A DNA stretch of 64,000 bases, taken from NCBI RefSeq assembly GCF_946886695.1, contig NZ_CAMPJD010000006.1, positions 1 to 64,000 of the forward strand. The letters run 5' to 3'. The translations under genes and the position numbers were made by a program. The notes beneath the pieces are model-generated. The model did not search any database. It was not told the origin of the DNA and saw only the letters and a program-made list of their open reading frames with translations. This DNA comes from an uncultured Pseudoxanthomonas sp. (lineage in GTDB: Bacteria; Pseudomonadota; Gammaproteobacteria; Xanthomonadales; Xanthomonadaceae). Every line of letters begins with the position of its first letter. The stretch's first letter is position 1. Below are positions 33,547 to 43,558 of the stretch, one piece after another.

Positions 33547-33768
33547 ATGTCTATCAAGACGTTCTTGCTCTCGTCTGCGTGTGCGGCTGCTTTGGTGCTT
33601 GGATTCTCATTCACCTCGAAGGCCGACGATCCATGTACCGAATGCTGGCTGGCATGCGATCAGTCCTACAGGATCTGCATGCAGGGTGGGCAATACACGC
33701 CTGCGCAGTGCCGAACCAGCCTGAATACATGCCGCTTCATCACCTGCGGCAACTGCGAAGTCCCCTGA
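33547..33768 (+). CDS. Small exported cysteine-rich peptide
   Basis: A 73-residue peptide with a clear signal sequence (about 1-26, cleavage after SKA) and an excellent AAGGAG ribosome binding site. The mature part of about 47 residues has eight cysteines (30, 33, 37, 44, 55, 62, 67, 70) spaced 2-3-6-10-6-4-2, almost symmetric about its centre. Two C-x6-C segments flank a GGQYTPAQ turn, suggesting a helical hairpin held by disulfides. I recognise no family. Base composition is visibly lower in G+C than the neighbours. A glutaredoxin-like gene follows. Function unknown; a structural, metal-binding or secreted effector peptide are all possible. Confidence 0.75.
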   Translation: MSIKTFLLSSACAAALVLGFSFTSKADDPCTECWLACDQSYRICMQGGQYTPAQCRTSLNTCRFITCGNCEVP

Positions 33769-33781
33769 TCCGTAGCGAGGC

Positions 33782-33803
33782 GCCGCGGGGCCATCCCCGC
33801 GGC
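33782..33803 (+). terminator. Hairpin between the cysteine-rich peptide and glutaredoxin-like genes
   Basis: A perfect 9-bp stem (GCCGCGGGG / CCCCGCGGC, loop CCAT) begins 14 bases after the peptide stop and ends 15 bases before the next start. There is no U-run. It could stabilise the upstream mRNA or attenuate the downstream gene, giving more peptide than oxidoreductase. Confidence 0.5.
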
Positions 33804-33817
33804 TTCGGGAGATGCCT

Positions 33818-34225
33818 GTGAACATGAAAAGGATGCTTCCCCTCATCGTGGTGGTGGTGGCGCTTCTTGTGGGGTTGGGGGCCGGGCGCGTTTACAGCGC
33901 GCACAAGCTTGCGAAATCGAACGATCTCGTCGTCACCCGTGGCGACTATGCTCTCTACCTCCCGCGCCCAGGGCAGGTCGCGTTCTATTCCCTCGAGGCC
34001 TGTGGCGGCTGCGAGAAGACACGGAAGCTGCTGCGCGAGTTGGGCGTGGATTACGTGGAGCGGTCTGCTGATACGTCAACGGTGCATCGCCAGGAGTTGC
34101 ACCGTCTCGGCGCGAAGCGGGTTCCCGTCATTGTGACGACCAGCGCGAAGCTGGAAGGGTACGACCACGACCGGATGATCGGGTTGCTGGAAGAGCAAGG
34201 GTACCTCAGCCCTGCTGGCCGTTAG
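33818..34225 (+). CDS. Membrane-anchored glutaredoxin-like protein
   Basis: A 135-residue protein with one N-terminal hydrophobic anchor (about 5-22) and a thioredoxin-fold domain (about 50-130) facing the periplasm. The active site is CGGC (C62, C65) and the cis-proline is P103 in RVPVIV. The fold fits the glutaredoxin family. I chose GTG 33818 because GGGAG lies six bases upstream; ATG 33812 touches that site and ATG 33824 is also possible. It follows the cysteine-rich peptide gene, so a role in forming or reducing its disulfides is an attractive inference. Confidence 0.75.
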   Translation: MNMKRMLPLIVVVVALLVGLGAGRVYSAHKLAKSNDLVVTRGDYALYLPRPGQVAFYSLEACGGCEKTRKLLRELGVDYVERSADTSTVHRQELHRLGAKRVPVIVTTSAKLEGYDHDRMIGLLEEQGYLSPAGR

Positions 34226-34258
34226 CAAGCCGCGCGCTCTCCGGCAGCGATGCAGGGC

Positions 34259-35104
34259 TCAGTGGATGCGCATCGCGAGTCGCTGACCGAGCCGCACAGG
34301 TGATTCCGCCTCGAGGCCAGGCGCAAGTTCCGCTACCCCGGGCGGCAACAGCAAGATCACCGTCGAGCCGTAGTTGAATCTTGCCATCTCCGCAAACCGC
34401 TCCAGCGTGATGGCCTTGCCCCGGTAATCCTTGCGCGTGATCGCGGTGCCGTAGGCGGGAATCTCTTCGCCGCTCCACACCGTTTCCACACCCGAGACGA
34501 GCAGCGCGCCCACCATCACCGACACCATCGGACCGAAATCGGTGTCGAAGTGGCAGACCAGGCGCTCGTTGCGCGCGAACAGACGCGGCACGTTGGCCAC
34601 CGCGTCGGTGCCGACGCTGAAAAGGCGCCCTGGCACGTGCACGGTCTCGCGAAGCGTGCCGGTCCACGGCATGTGCACGCGGTGGTAATCGCGAGGCGAC
34701 AGGTACACCGTGGCGAACAGGCCGTTGCGGAAGGGTTCGGCAGCAGCGGCATCGCCCAGCAGTTCCGCCGCGGTGAACGACTGTCCCTTGGCCTGGAAGA
34801 TGCGCCCGTGCTCGATGGGGCCACACTGGCTGATGTGGCCGTCGGCCGGCATCAGCAGCGCGCGCGGATCGGGATCGGCCACGCGTGCGCCGGACTTCAG
34901 CGCGCGGGTGAAGAAGGCATTGAAGCTGGGGTAGGAGCGCGGATCAGGATTCGCGGCCTCATTCAGGTCGACATTGAACTTCTTCGTCACCGTGTCGATC
35001 AGCCAGCGGCTGGTGCCCGGCGAGGTGGAATACGCCAGCCGCCGTGCCAGCGACGACAGCAGGCGGTGCGGCAGGACGTAGGTCAGCGAGGTCAGCAGGC
35101 TCAT
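34259..35104 (-). CDS. psd: Phosphatidylserine decarboxylase proenzyme
   Basis: A 281-residue membrane-associated enzyme that converts phosphatidylserine to phosphatidylethanolamine. The self-cleavage site that creates the pyruvoyl group is the Gly-Ser of [13 protein letters not shown] near the C-terminus. Other conserved blocks are [24 protein letters not shown] and [14 protein letters not shown]. Length is typical of the bacterial form. The start overlaps the stop of the SCO gene by four bases (ATGA), so both are leftward and translationally coupled. Confidence 0.96.
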   Translation of the reverse strand: MSLLTSLTYVLPHRLLSSLARRLAYSTSPGTSRWLIDTVTKKFNVDLNEAANPDPRSYPSFNAFFTRALKSGARVADPDPRALLMPADGHISQCGPIEHGRIFQAKGQSFTAAELLGDAAAAEPFRNGLFATVYLSPRDYHRVHMPWTGTLRETVHVPGRLFSVGTDAVANVPRLFARNERLVCHFDTDFGPMVSVMVGALLVSGVETVWSGEEIPAYGTAITRKDYRGKAITLERFAEMARFNYGSTVILLLPPGVAELAPGLEAESPVRLGQRLAMRIH

Positions 35105-35754
35105 TTCGCCGACGCCTCGGTCAGTGCGCGCATGTCGGCGGCGATTGCCTTGGGCTGGAACGGCGGGCGGATCAGGCCGGCCAGACGTCCCTGCGGGTCC
35201 AGCACGCCGATCGCGGAGGAGTGGTCCATGCTGTAGTCGTTCGGATTCTGCTCGAACCCGTCACCCGGCACCTTCATGAAGACGAAGCCCAACGACTTGG
35301 CGAAGTTCTCCAGCGTCGGGACGTCGGCCGTGGCGGCCATCGTGTCGGGATGGAAGGCGTGGGCGTACTCGCCGATGCGGGTGGGCGTGTCGCGCTCCGG
35401 GTCCACCGACACGAACAGCACGCGCGGGCGGGTGGAGTCGGGCAGGTCCTTCCACTGGGCCTGCGCCTGGGCGAGTTCGGCCAGCGTGGTCGGGCAGACG
35501 TCCGGGCAGAACGTGAAGCCCAGGAATACCAGTGTCCAATGGCCTTTCAGTTCGCCGTCGGCCAGTTGGGTGCCGTCCGACTGGCGCAGCGAGAAGGGTG
35601 GCAGCGGGCGCGCCTGCGGAAACAGGGTCACCGTCTGCGTGGCCGGCCATTGGGTGGCGGGCGTGACCGGGCCGAAGAACTTCTGTGCGGCCAGCAGGCC
35701 CAGGCCGGCGGCGAGCGCCAGGATGAGGATTAGGCCGATCTTCTTGTTGAACAT
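35101..35754 (-). CDS. SCO1/SenC family copper chaperone-like protein
   Basis: A 217-residue thioredoxin-fold protein anchored by one N-terminal membrane segment (about 6-24). It contains the copper-binding CPDVCP (C83, C87) and the partner His178 in MDHSSAIG, so all three ligands are present. SCO proteins help load the CuA site of cytochrome c oxidase in the periplasm. No oxidase genes are nearby; instead it is coupled to psd. ATG 35754 begins the membrane anchor; the frame is open further upstream but that part lies over prmB. Confidence 0.92.
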   Translation of the reverse strand: MFNKKIGLILILALAAGLGLLAAQKFFGPVTPATQWPATQTVTLFPQARPLPPFSLRQSDGTQLADGELKGHWTLVFLGFTFCPDVCPTTLAELAQAQAQWKDLPDSTRPRVLFVSVDPERDTPTRIGEYAHAFHPDTMAATADVPTLENFAKSLGFVFMKVPGDGFEQNPNDYSMDHSSAIGVLDPQGRLAGLIRPPFQPKAIAADMRALTEASAK

Positions 35755-35846
35755 GTGGTGGGGTTCCCACGAGGAGGAGGGCGCAGCCGGTGGGCCGGGG
35801 CCGCATGGGCGCGGCGTGAAGGCGGCCATGATACCGGGGCAGCCCC

Positions 35847-35852
35847 TATAAT
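35847..35852 (+). promoter_or_regulatory. -10 box of prmB
   Basis: A perfect TATAAT lies 40 bases before the prmB ATG in the divergent gap to the SCO gene, in the context CTATAATCGGCGG. The -35 region is not well conserved. Confidence 0.5.
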
Positions 35853-35892
35853 CGGCGGCCTTCGCCGTTCCGGCGTCTCCACAAGCCTTGCC

Positions 35893-36822
35893 ATGACCGC
35901 CGACGTCGCCGCCGAACTGCACACCATCATCGACCTGATCCGCTACGGCGCCAGCCGTTTCAACGCGGCCGGCCTGACCTTCGGCCACAGTTACGACAAC
36001 GCGCTGGACGAGGCGTCGCACCTGGTGCTGCACACGCTGCACCTGCCGCCGGACCTGGGCCCGGCCTACGGACAGGCGCGCGTCACCAGCGCCGAAAAGG
36101 CACAGGTGCTGGCGCTGGTCGAGCGTCGCGTCAACGAGCACATCCCGGTCGCCTACCTGACCGGCGAGGCCTGGTTCGCCGGGCTCAGCTTCAAGAGCGA
36201 TGCGCGTGCGCTGGTGCCGCGTTCGCCGATCGCCGAACTGATCGAAGCCGGTTTCGAGCCCTGGTTGGGCGGTCGCGAGGTCAACCGCGCGCTGGACTTG
36301 TGCACCGGTTCGGGCTGCATCGCCATCGCGATGGGTCACTACAACCCCGACTGGCAGGTCGACGGCGTCGACATCAGCGACGACGCGCTGGCGCTGTCGG
36401 CCGAGAACAAGGCCCGCCTGCTGGCCGACAACGTGCAGTTCCTCAAGTCGGACCTGTTCGCCGGCCTGACCGGCAAGCATTACGACCTGATCGTCACCAA
36501 TCCGCCCTACGTCACCAACGACGAGACCGATGCGCTGCCGAGGGAGTATTCCTACGAGCCGGAACTCGGCCTGCGCGCTGGCGACGATGGCCTGGACCTG
36601 GTGCTGAAGATCCTTCGCGACGCGCCCCTGCACCTGAGCCAGGACGGCCTGCTGATCTGCGAAGTCGGCGAGTCCGAGCGCGCGCTGGTCAAGCTGCTGC
36701 CGGACGTCGAGTTCGCCTGGATCGAGTTCAAGGTGGGGCAGATGGGCATCTTCGCCGTCGAATGCGCCGAGCTGATCCGCCACAACGCCCGCATCACCGA
36801 ACTCGCCGCCGCACGAAAATAA
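35893..36822 (+). CDS. prmB: Ribosomal protein uL3 (L3) glutamine methyltransferase
   Basis: A 309-residue SAM-dependent enzyme that methylates a glutamine side chain of ribosomal protein L3. The SAM-binding motif DLCTGSGCIAIA is near residue 135 and the catalytic NPPY is at 203-206. The N-terminal helical part YGASRFNAAGLTFGHSYDNALDEA distinguishes PrmB from PrmC/HemK. ATG 35893 gives the canonical start; the frame is open further upstream through the promoter. aroC follows 138 bases later, a common order in gammaproteobacteria. Confidence 0.96.
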   Translation: MTADVAAELHTIIDLIRYGASRFNAAGLTFGHSYDNALDEASHLVLHTLHLPPDLGPAYGQARVTSAEKAQVLALVERRVNEHIPVAYLTGEAWFAGLSFKSDARALVPRSPIAELIEAGFEPWLGGREVNRALDLCTGSGCIAIAMGHYNPDWQVDGVDISDDALALSAENKARLLADNVQFLKSDLFAGLTGKHYDLIVTNPPYVTNDETDALPREYSYEPELGLRAGDDGLDLVLKILRDAPLHLSQDGLLICEVGESERALVKLLPDVEFAWIEFKVGQMGIFAVECAELIRHNARITELAAARK

Positions 36823-36960
36823 GGCAGCAACGCCTCGCGCGAACGTCCGCAGCGGTTGCGCCTGCAACCGTCGCGGCCGGCGTTGGCGCACTGCACAATA
36901 GGGCGGCCGGCATGCGATGCTTCACGCCCCGGCACGGGTAGTTCCACAGCGGAGCGACGC

Positions 36961-38064
36961 TTGAGCAGCAACAGTTTCGGAAAACTCCTCACGGTCACCA
37001 CGTTCGGCGAATCGCACGGGCCGGCCATCGGCTGCGTGGTCGATGGCTGCCCACCGGGGCTGGAGATCGCGCCCGAGGAGTTCCGCCACGACCTGGAGCG
37101 TCGCGCCACGGGCAAGTCGCGGCACACCTCTGCGCGCCGCGAGGCAGATGAGGTCGAGATCCTCAGCGGCGTGTACGAGGGCCGCACCACCGGCACGCCG
37201 ATCGCACTGCTGGTCCGCAACACCGACCAGCGCAGCAAGGATTACGCCGACATCGCGCGGCAGTTCCGTCCCGGCCATGCCGATTACACCTACTGGCAGA
37301 AGTACGGCATCCGCGACCCGCGCGGTGGCGGGCGCTCGTCGGCGCGTGAGACCACCATGCGCGTCGCGGCTGGCGTGATTGCCAAGAAATGGCTGCAGCA
37401 GCGGCATGGCGTGACCGTGCGCGGTTACCTGTCGCAGCTTGGCCCGATCACGCCGGAAGGCTTCGACTGGGGTGCGGTGGAAGACAACCCGTTCTTCTGG
37501 CCGCATGCCGCGCAGGTGCCGTCGCTGGAAACCTACATGGACGCGCTGCGCAAGTCGGGCGATTCCATCGGCGCACGCGTCAATGTCGTCGCCGACGGCG
37601 TGCCCGCCGGTTGGGGCGAGCCGATCTACGGCAAGCTCGACGGCGATCTCGCCGCTGCGCTGATGAGCATCAACGCGGTGAAGGGCGTAGAGATCGGCGA
37701 CGGTTTCGCGGCGGTCACCCAGAAGGGCACCGAACACCGCGATCTGATGACGCCGGGGGGCTTCCTGTCCAACCATGCCGGCGGCATTCTCGGCGGCATC
37801 TCGACCGGACAGCAGGTCACCGCGTCCATCGTGCTGAAGCCCACCTCCAGCCTGCGCCTGCCCGGCGCGACGGTGGATGTGGACGGCAACACCGTGGACG
37901 TCATCACCACCGGCCGCCATGACCCGTGCGTCGGCATCCGCGCCACGCCGATCGCCGAGGCGATGATGGCGCTGGTGCTGATGGACCAGGCGCTGCGCCA
38001 CCGCGGGCAATGCGGCGACGTGGGTGTCGTGCCGCCGCACGTTCCCGGCAGCGTCGATGGCTGA
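36961..38064 (+). CDS. aroC: Chorismate synthase
   Basis: A 367-residue FMN-dependent enzyme catalysing the last step of the shikimate pathway, EPSP to chorismate. Signatures include [17 protein letters not shown] near the N-terminus, the basic [15 protein letters not shown] and GGRSSARET. The start is TTG 36961, since this gives the family N-terminus [19 protein letters not shown] and GGAG lies six bases upstream; no ATG or GTG fits. The following dehydrogenase gene overlaps its end by eight bases. Confidence 0.97.
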   Translation: MSSNSFGKLLTVTTFGESHGPAIGCVVDGCPPGLEIAPEEFRHDLERRATGKSRHTSARREADEVEILSGVYEGRTTGTPIALLVRNTDQRSKDYADIARQFRPGHADYTYWQKYGIRDPRGGGRSSARETTMRVAAGVIAKKWLQQRHGVTVRGYLSQLGPITPEGFDWGAVEDNPFFWPHAAQVPSLETYMDALRKSGDSIGARVNVVADGVPAGWGEPIYGKLDGDLAAALMSINAVKGVEIGDGFAAVTQKGTEHRDLMTPGGFLSNHAGGILGGISTGQQVTASIVLKPTSSLRLPGATVDVDGNTVDVITTGRHDPCVGIRATPIAEAMMALVLMDQALRHRGQCGDVGVVPPHVPGSVDG

Positions 38065-39097
38065 GCTGCGGCCGCGCGTCTGGGTGTCGCAGCCGCTGTT
38101 CGACGACATCGTCGGACGGCTTGCAGCGCACTTCGACGTGCGTTCGACGGACCAGGTCACCGAGCACACGCCGCAGGCCATCGCCGATGCGCTGCGCGGC
38201 AGCGCGGGCGCGCTCATCACGCTGAATGAGCGGATCGGCGCGGAGGAAATCGCCGCTGCCGCGTCGCTGCGCGCCATCGCCAATGTCGGCGTGGGCTACA
38301 ACAACCTTGACGTCGATGCGCTGACACGGGCTGGCATCGTTGCGACCAATACTCCGGATGTGTTGACCGAGACCACGGCCGACTTCGGCTTCGCGCTGCT
38401 GATGGCGACCGCGCGACGCATCACCGAGGCCGAGCGCTGGTTGCGCGATGGACAGTGGCAGCAGTGGTCGTTCGGCACGCTGCTCGGCGCCGACCTGCAC
38501 GACAGCACGCTGGGCATCGTCGGCATGGGCCGGATCGGGCAGGGCATCGCCCGCCGTGCGCGCGGGTTCGACATGCGCGTGCTGTACCACAACCGCAGCC
38601 GCTTACCGGACACGGTGGAGCAGGAATGCGGTGCGAGCTATGCCGGTTTCGACGAGCTGCTCGCCCAGTCCGATCACGTGGCCCTGGTATTGCCGTACTC
38701 GCCGCAGGTGCATCACCTGGTCGATGCTGCCGCGCTGGCGAAGATGAAGCCGACCGCCACGCTGGTGAACATCGCGCGGGGCGGAATCGTCGATGAAGTG
38801 GCGCTCGCGGATGCACTTGCAAACGGACGCCTTGCCGCCGCCGGTTTGGATGTCTACGAAGGCGAGCCCGCCGTGCGCTCCGAGCTGCTGGCACTGTGCA
38901 ACGTGGTGCTGACCCCGCACATCGCCAGCGCCAGCCTCGCCACGCGCCGCGCCATGGTGTCGCTGGCGGTGGACAACCTGATTGCCGCACTCGGCGAAGG
39001 TCCGGATGCGGGCAATCCGCCGTCGCCGGTCAATCCGGATGCGCTGGCTACCACCTCCACCATCAAAACCATCGTCGCCAAACGACAGGGAGCCTGA
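38057..39097 (+). CDS. D-2-hydroxyacid dehydrogenase (glyoxylate/hydroxypyruvate reductase type)
   Basis: A 346-residue NAD(P)-dependent dehydrogenase. The N-terminal substrate domain contains [13 protein letters not shown], the Rossmann motif is [13 protein letters not shown] (near residue 158), and the catalytic residues are Arg in [10 protein letters not shown], Glu in DVYEGEP and His in TPHIAS. It probably reduces glyoxylate or hydroxypyruvate, but the substrate is not certain from sequence. Its ATG overlaps the aroC stop by eight bases, and it lies before asd. The position between aroC and asd is typical of Xanthomonadaceae. Confidence 0.92.
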   Translation: MAELRPRVWVSQPLFDDIVGRLAAHFDVRSTDQVTEHTPQAIADALRGSAGALITLNERIGAEEIAAAASLRAIANVGVGYNNLDVDALTRAGIVATNTPDVLTETTADFGFALLMATARRITEAERWLRDGQWQQWSFGTLLGADLHDSTLGIVGMGRIGQGIARRARGFDMRVLYHNRSRLPDTVEQECGASYAGFDELLAQSDHVALVLPYSPQVHHLVDAAALAKMKPTATLVNIARGGIVDEVALADALANGRLAAAGLDVYEGEPAVRSELLALCNVVLTPHIASASLATRRAMVSLAVDNLIAALGEGPDAGNPPSPVNPDALATTSTIKTIVAKRQGA

Positions 39098-39173
39098 GGC
39101 ACGCCCGCAGGTTCCCCGAACACAGCCAACAATTGTCTGCTGTCTTCATTCCCTTCTTCGCGAAAACCCATCC

Positions 39174-40199
<1,026 letters not shown>

Positions 40200-40237
40200 G
40201 CGGCTATAGTCGTGGCCGGGAAACATGGGGAAGGGCC

Positions 40238-41962
40238 GTGAAACCGAAGCACAGACCTCGGGCGGCAAGACTCCTGCTGGCCGGCATGATCGGGCTGGGG
40301 CTCGCGTTGCTGAGCAACGTGGCCCTCGCGCTCGGCCTGGGGGAGATCAAGGTCAAATCGCAGCCCGGCCAGCCTCTGCTGGCCGAGATTCCGATCATTT
40401 CCAGCGAGCCCGGCGAGCTGGAACAGCTGAGCGCGCGCCTGGCGTCGCCGGTGACATTCGAGCGCGTGGGCCTGCCGCGGCCACAGGGCCTGGTCAATGA
40501 ACTGGATTTCACCGTCGCGCTGGATGATGCGGGGCGCCCCGTGGTCCGCGTCACCAGCCGCACGCCGGTCGATGTGCCGGCAGTCAACTTCCTGATCGAG
40601 GTCGATTGGGGACAGGGCCGGCTGGTACGCGAGTACTCCGCGCTCGTGAGTGCGCCAGGAACGCTGGCGGCTGCCGAGCAGCCGGTGATCGACGCGCCTC
40701 TGGCGGCGCCCTCGGACACCATCAGCCGAGCGGTCGAGCCGGTCATCGTGGCGACGCCGGAACCTCCACCCGTGGCGCAACCGGCTCCTGAGGCGCAGGT
40801 GCGTGCAGCGCCGGAGCCCGTTGCCACCGCCGCACCCGCGCCGCAGGTTTCCCCGGGCGACACGCTGGCGCCGGTGCGCAGGGGCCAATCGCTGTCGCAG
40901 ATCGCGGCGCCACTGGCGCGCGAGCAGGGCTACACCCTGGACCAGGCGATGGTGGCACTGCTGCGCGCCAATCCCGACGCCTTCATCAATGGCAACGTCA
41001 ACCTGCTCAAGCAGGGCGCGGTGCTGCGCGTGCCGGAAACGGCCGAGGCACAGACGATCCTGGAAAGCGAAGCGGCGGCGCTGGTGCGCAGCCAGATCGC
41101 CGAGTGGCGGCGCGCGCGCGCGCCGATCCCGCAGCCCGCGGCCGTGGTCGAACCGATGGCGCCTGCTCCGGCGTCTGCGTCGCCCGCGCCCCAGGTGGCG
41201 GAAGCACGCCTGGAAATTGCGCCCGCGGCGACGGGCACGTCGGGTTCTGGAACGCAGTCCGGCCTCAACGCCGGTGGTGAGGGCGAGATGTTGGCGAACG
41301 AGCAGTTGCAACAATCGAAGGAAGACCTGGCCGCGCGCGAAGCGGAAGTGCAGGAACTGCGTTCGCAGGTCGCGGACCTGGAGAAGCTCAAGGCGCAGCA
41401 GGAAAAACTGCTGGCCATGAAGGACAGCGATCTCGCCGCCGCCCAGCAGCGGTTGGCGCAGAGCAATGGCAGTGATGGCGGCGTACCGGTATGGGCGTGG
41501 GCGGGCTTCGGCCTGCTGTTCGCAGGCGCGTTGGCATGGGGCTTCGCACAGCGTCGCAAGCGTCTGTCGCCGACGCTGACACCGCGCAGCGGCGTGTTCG
41601 GCGAGGCGCCGGCCGTCAGCCGCGCCGCCGAACTCGCGACGGGAATGCCGACGGCTACGGTGGAGGACGCCGCGCCCAGCCCGACCCTGCAACCCGTGAT
41701 TGTGCCGACGGCTGCGCCGTCCAGGCCGGCGGTGAAACCGGCACCCGTCGCGGCGGGTCCCACGTGGCATTCCGGCGGTGCGCCCGCCGCCGTCGCGACG
41801 CCTGCCCCGGCACCCGTGGGCCGCGAGCGACTGGAACTGGCTGTGGCCTACCTGGACCTGGGCGATGTGGTCACAGCGCGCGACCTGTTGAACGAAGTCG
41901 CCGCCGGCGGCGATACCGCCGCCCGCGATGAAGCGCTGCAGTTGCTGCGCGAGATCGGATGA
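40238..41962 (+). CDS. fimV: FimV/HubP-like pole-organising protein
   Basis: A 574-residue protein with a signal peptide (about 8-32, ending near NVALA), the FimV N-terminal domain (GLGEIKVKSQPGQPLLAEIPI), a LysM-like peptidoglycan-binding region (GQSLSQIAAPLAREQGY), a coiled coil (about 350-400), one membrane segment (VWAWAGFGLLFAGALAWG, about 416-433) and the short C-terminal FimV domain LELAVAYLDLGDVVTARDLLNEV. FimV organises type IV pilus and polar proteins. It is shorter than Pseudomonas FimV. GTG 40238 is chosen for the signal peptide and an adjacent GGGGAAGG. Confidence 0.88.
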   Translation: MKPKHRPRAARLLLAGMIGLGLALLSNVALALGLGEIKVKSQPGQPLLAEIPIISSEPGELEQLSARLASPVTFERVGLPRPQGLVNELDFTVALDDAGRPVVRVTSRTPVDVPAVNFLIEVDWGQGRLVREYSALVSAPGTLAAAEQPVIDAPLAAPSDTISRAVEPVIVATPEPPPVAQPAPEAQVRAAPEPVATAAPAPQVSPGDTLAPVRRGQSLSQIAAPLAREQGYTLDQAMVALLRANPDAFINGNVNLLKQGAVLRVPETAEAQTILESEAAALVRSQIAEWRRARAPIPQPAAVVEPMAPAPASASPAPQVAEARLEIAPAATGTSGSGTQSGLNAGGEGEMLANEQLQQSKEDLAAREAEVQELRSQVADLEKLKAQQEKLLAMKDSDLAAAQQRLAQSNGSDGGVPVWAWAGFGLLFAGALAWGFAQRRKRLSPTLTPRSGVFGEAPAVSRAAELATGMPTATVEDAAPSPTLQPVIVPTAAPSRPAVKPAPVAAGPTWHSGGAPAAVATPAPAPVGRERLELAVAYLDLGDVVTARDLLNEVAAGGDTAARDEALQLLREIG

Positions 41963-41977
41963 CCGGGTGATGCGCTG

Positions 41978-42796
41978 ATGCGTTACGCGCTGGGCGTCGA
42001 ATACGACGGCGGCGGATTCCTGGGCTGGCAGCGGCTGAGCAAGTCCGGCACGCCGGACGACACCACCACCATCCAGGCGGCGCTGGAGGGCGCGCTGTCG
42101 TCGGTGGCCAATGCTCAGGTGAACACCATCTGCGCCGGCCGCACCGACGCGGGCGTGCATGCGCAATGCCAGGTGGTGCACTTCGACAGCGATGCCGCAC
42201 GCGACCCCCGGGGCTGGTTGCTCGGCACGACGGCGCGGCTTCCGCCTGCGGTGTGTGTGCGCTGGTGCCAGCCGGTGGCGGAGGACTTCCACGCACGTTT
42301 TTCAGCGCGCGCGCGCCGCTACCGCTACACGCTCGTGAACCGGTTGGCGCGCCCCGCGCTGGAACGCCAGTACCTCAGCTGGGAACGGATGCCGCTGGAC
42401 GACGGCGCGATGCATCGTGCCGCGCAGGTACTGCTGGGTGAAAACGACTTCAGCGCGTTCCGCACCGTCCACTGCCAGTCCCCGCATGCGATGCGCAACC
42501 TGCATGCGATTTCGGTCACGCGCCATGGTGAGCGTGTCGTGGTGGACGTACAGGCCAATGCCTTCCTGCACCACATGGTGCGCAACATCGTCGGCTCCTT
42601 GCTCGTGGTGGGGCGCGGCGAACGGCCCGAAGGCTGGATCGCCGAACTGCTGGCCGGGCGCGACCGCACGGTGGCCGGCCCGACGGCACCTCCGGATGGG
42701 CTGGTCTTCGTCAGCCCGTTGTATCCGCCCCAGTGGAAGATGCCCGCGGAAGTGACGCTGCAGGACATCCCGGGCAGCCCCGCCATCACCCTGTAA
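41978..42796 (+). CDS. truA: tRNA pseudouridine(38-40) synthase
   Basis: A 272-residue enzyme converting uridines 38-40 in the anticodon arm to pseudouridine. The catalytic Asp lies in [19 protein letters not shown] (near residue 54), and other family blocks are [18 protein letters not shown] and [13 protein letters not shown]. Length is typical. It is 15 bases after the fimV-like gene and 120 bases before trpF, an order shared with Pseudomonas and Xanthomonas relatives. Confidence 0.97.
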   Translation: MRYALGVEYDGGGFLGWQRLSKSGTPDDTTTIQAALEGALSSVANAQVNTICAGRTDAGVHAQCQVVHFDSDAARDPRGWLLGTTARLPPAVCVRWCQPVAEDFHARFSARARRYRYTLVNRLARPALERQYLSWERMPLDDGAMHRAAQVLLGENDFSAFRTVHCQSPHAMRNLHAISVTRHGERVVVDVQANAFLHHMVRNIVGSLLVVGRGERPEGWIAELLAGRDRTVAGPTAPPDGLVFVSPLYPPQWKMPAEVTLQDIPGSPAITL

Positions 42797-42916
42797 CAGC
42801 GCCCTTCGGCGCGACACTGGTACACCGGATCGCGGAAAGCGCCGCGCCGGGAGTGCCCCCACGGGACCTGCCGAAAGCGGCTACGCTTCCCCCTCGCCTG
42901 ATCGCCTGCGCCCGCC

Positions 42917-43555
42917 ATGCATACCCGCATCAAGTTCTGTGGCCTCACCCGCGCCGAGGATGTCCGCCTCGCCATCGAACTGGGCGTGGACTACCTGGGG
43001 CTGGTGTTCGCGCCGCACAGCCCGCGCCACCTGCTGCTGGGCCAGGCGCGCATGCTGCGCGAACTGGTACCGCAAGAGATCGCGGTCGTCGCCCTCGTGA
43101 TGGACAACCCGCGTGGCGAGGTGGAACAGATCGTGGAATCGCTGCAGCCTGACGTATTGCAGTTCCACGGTGCCGAGGACGATGCGTTCGCCGTATCGTT
43201 CGGTGTTCCCTTCTGGAAGGCGATCGCAATGGGCGGGCAGGGCGATGGCGCTTTCGCGACCCTGCCGGCGTATCCCGGCGCGCAGGGGTTCCTGTTCGAC
43301 GGTCACGCTGCGGGCGAGCAGGGCGGCAGCGGCCAGCGCTTCGACTGGCGGCGCATGCCGGCCGCCACCGACAAGCCGTTCCTGCTGGCGGGTGGTCTGT
43401 CGCCGGAGAACGTGGGGCTGGCGTTGCGCACGGCACGCCCTTGGGGCGTGGATGTATCCAGCGGCATCGAGACGAGTCCCGGCATCAAGGACGCCGACAG
43501 GATGCGGCGCTTCGTCGACGCGGTGCGCGTGGCGGACGCCCGACCTTCGCGGTAG
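42917..43555 (+). CDS. trpF: Phosphoribosylanthranilate isomerase
   Basis: A 212-residue TIM-barrel enzyme that converts phosphoribosylanthranilate to CdRP in tryptophan synthesis. The catalytic Cys is in IKFCGLTR (residues 5-12), the catalytic Asp lies in the VALVMDNP strand, and the phosphate-binding LAGGLSPENV and GVDVSSGIE are present. trpF is separate from trpC, unlike E. coli. It converges with trpI, whose stop lies three bases beyond. Confidence 0.96.
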   Translation: MHTRIKFCGLTRAEDVRLAIELGVDYLGLVFAPHSPRHLLLGQARMLRELVPQEIAVVALVMDNPRGEVEQIVESLQPDVLQFHGAEDDAFAVSFGVPFWKAIAMGGQGDGAFATLPAYPGAQGFLFDGHAAGEQGGSGQRFDWRRMPAATDKPFLLAGGLSPENVGLALRTARPWGVDVSSGIETSPGIKDADRMRRFVDAVRVADARPSR

Positions 43556-43558
43556 GTG

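Noticed and set aside
34208..34259. 8-bp inverted repeat AGCCCTGC / GCAGGGCT between the glutaredoxin-like gene and psd
   Set aside because: The loop is about 36 bases, part of the left arm lies in coding sequence and no U-run follows, so I do not call it a terminator.
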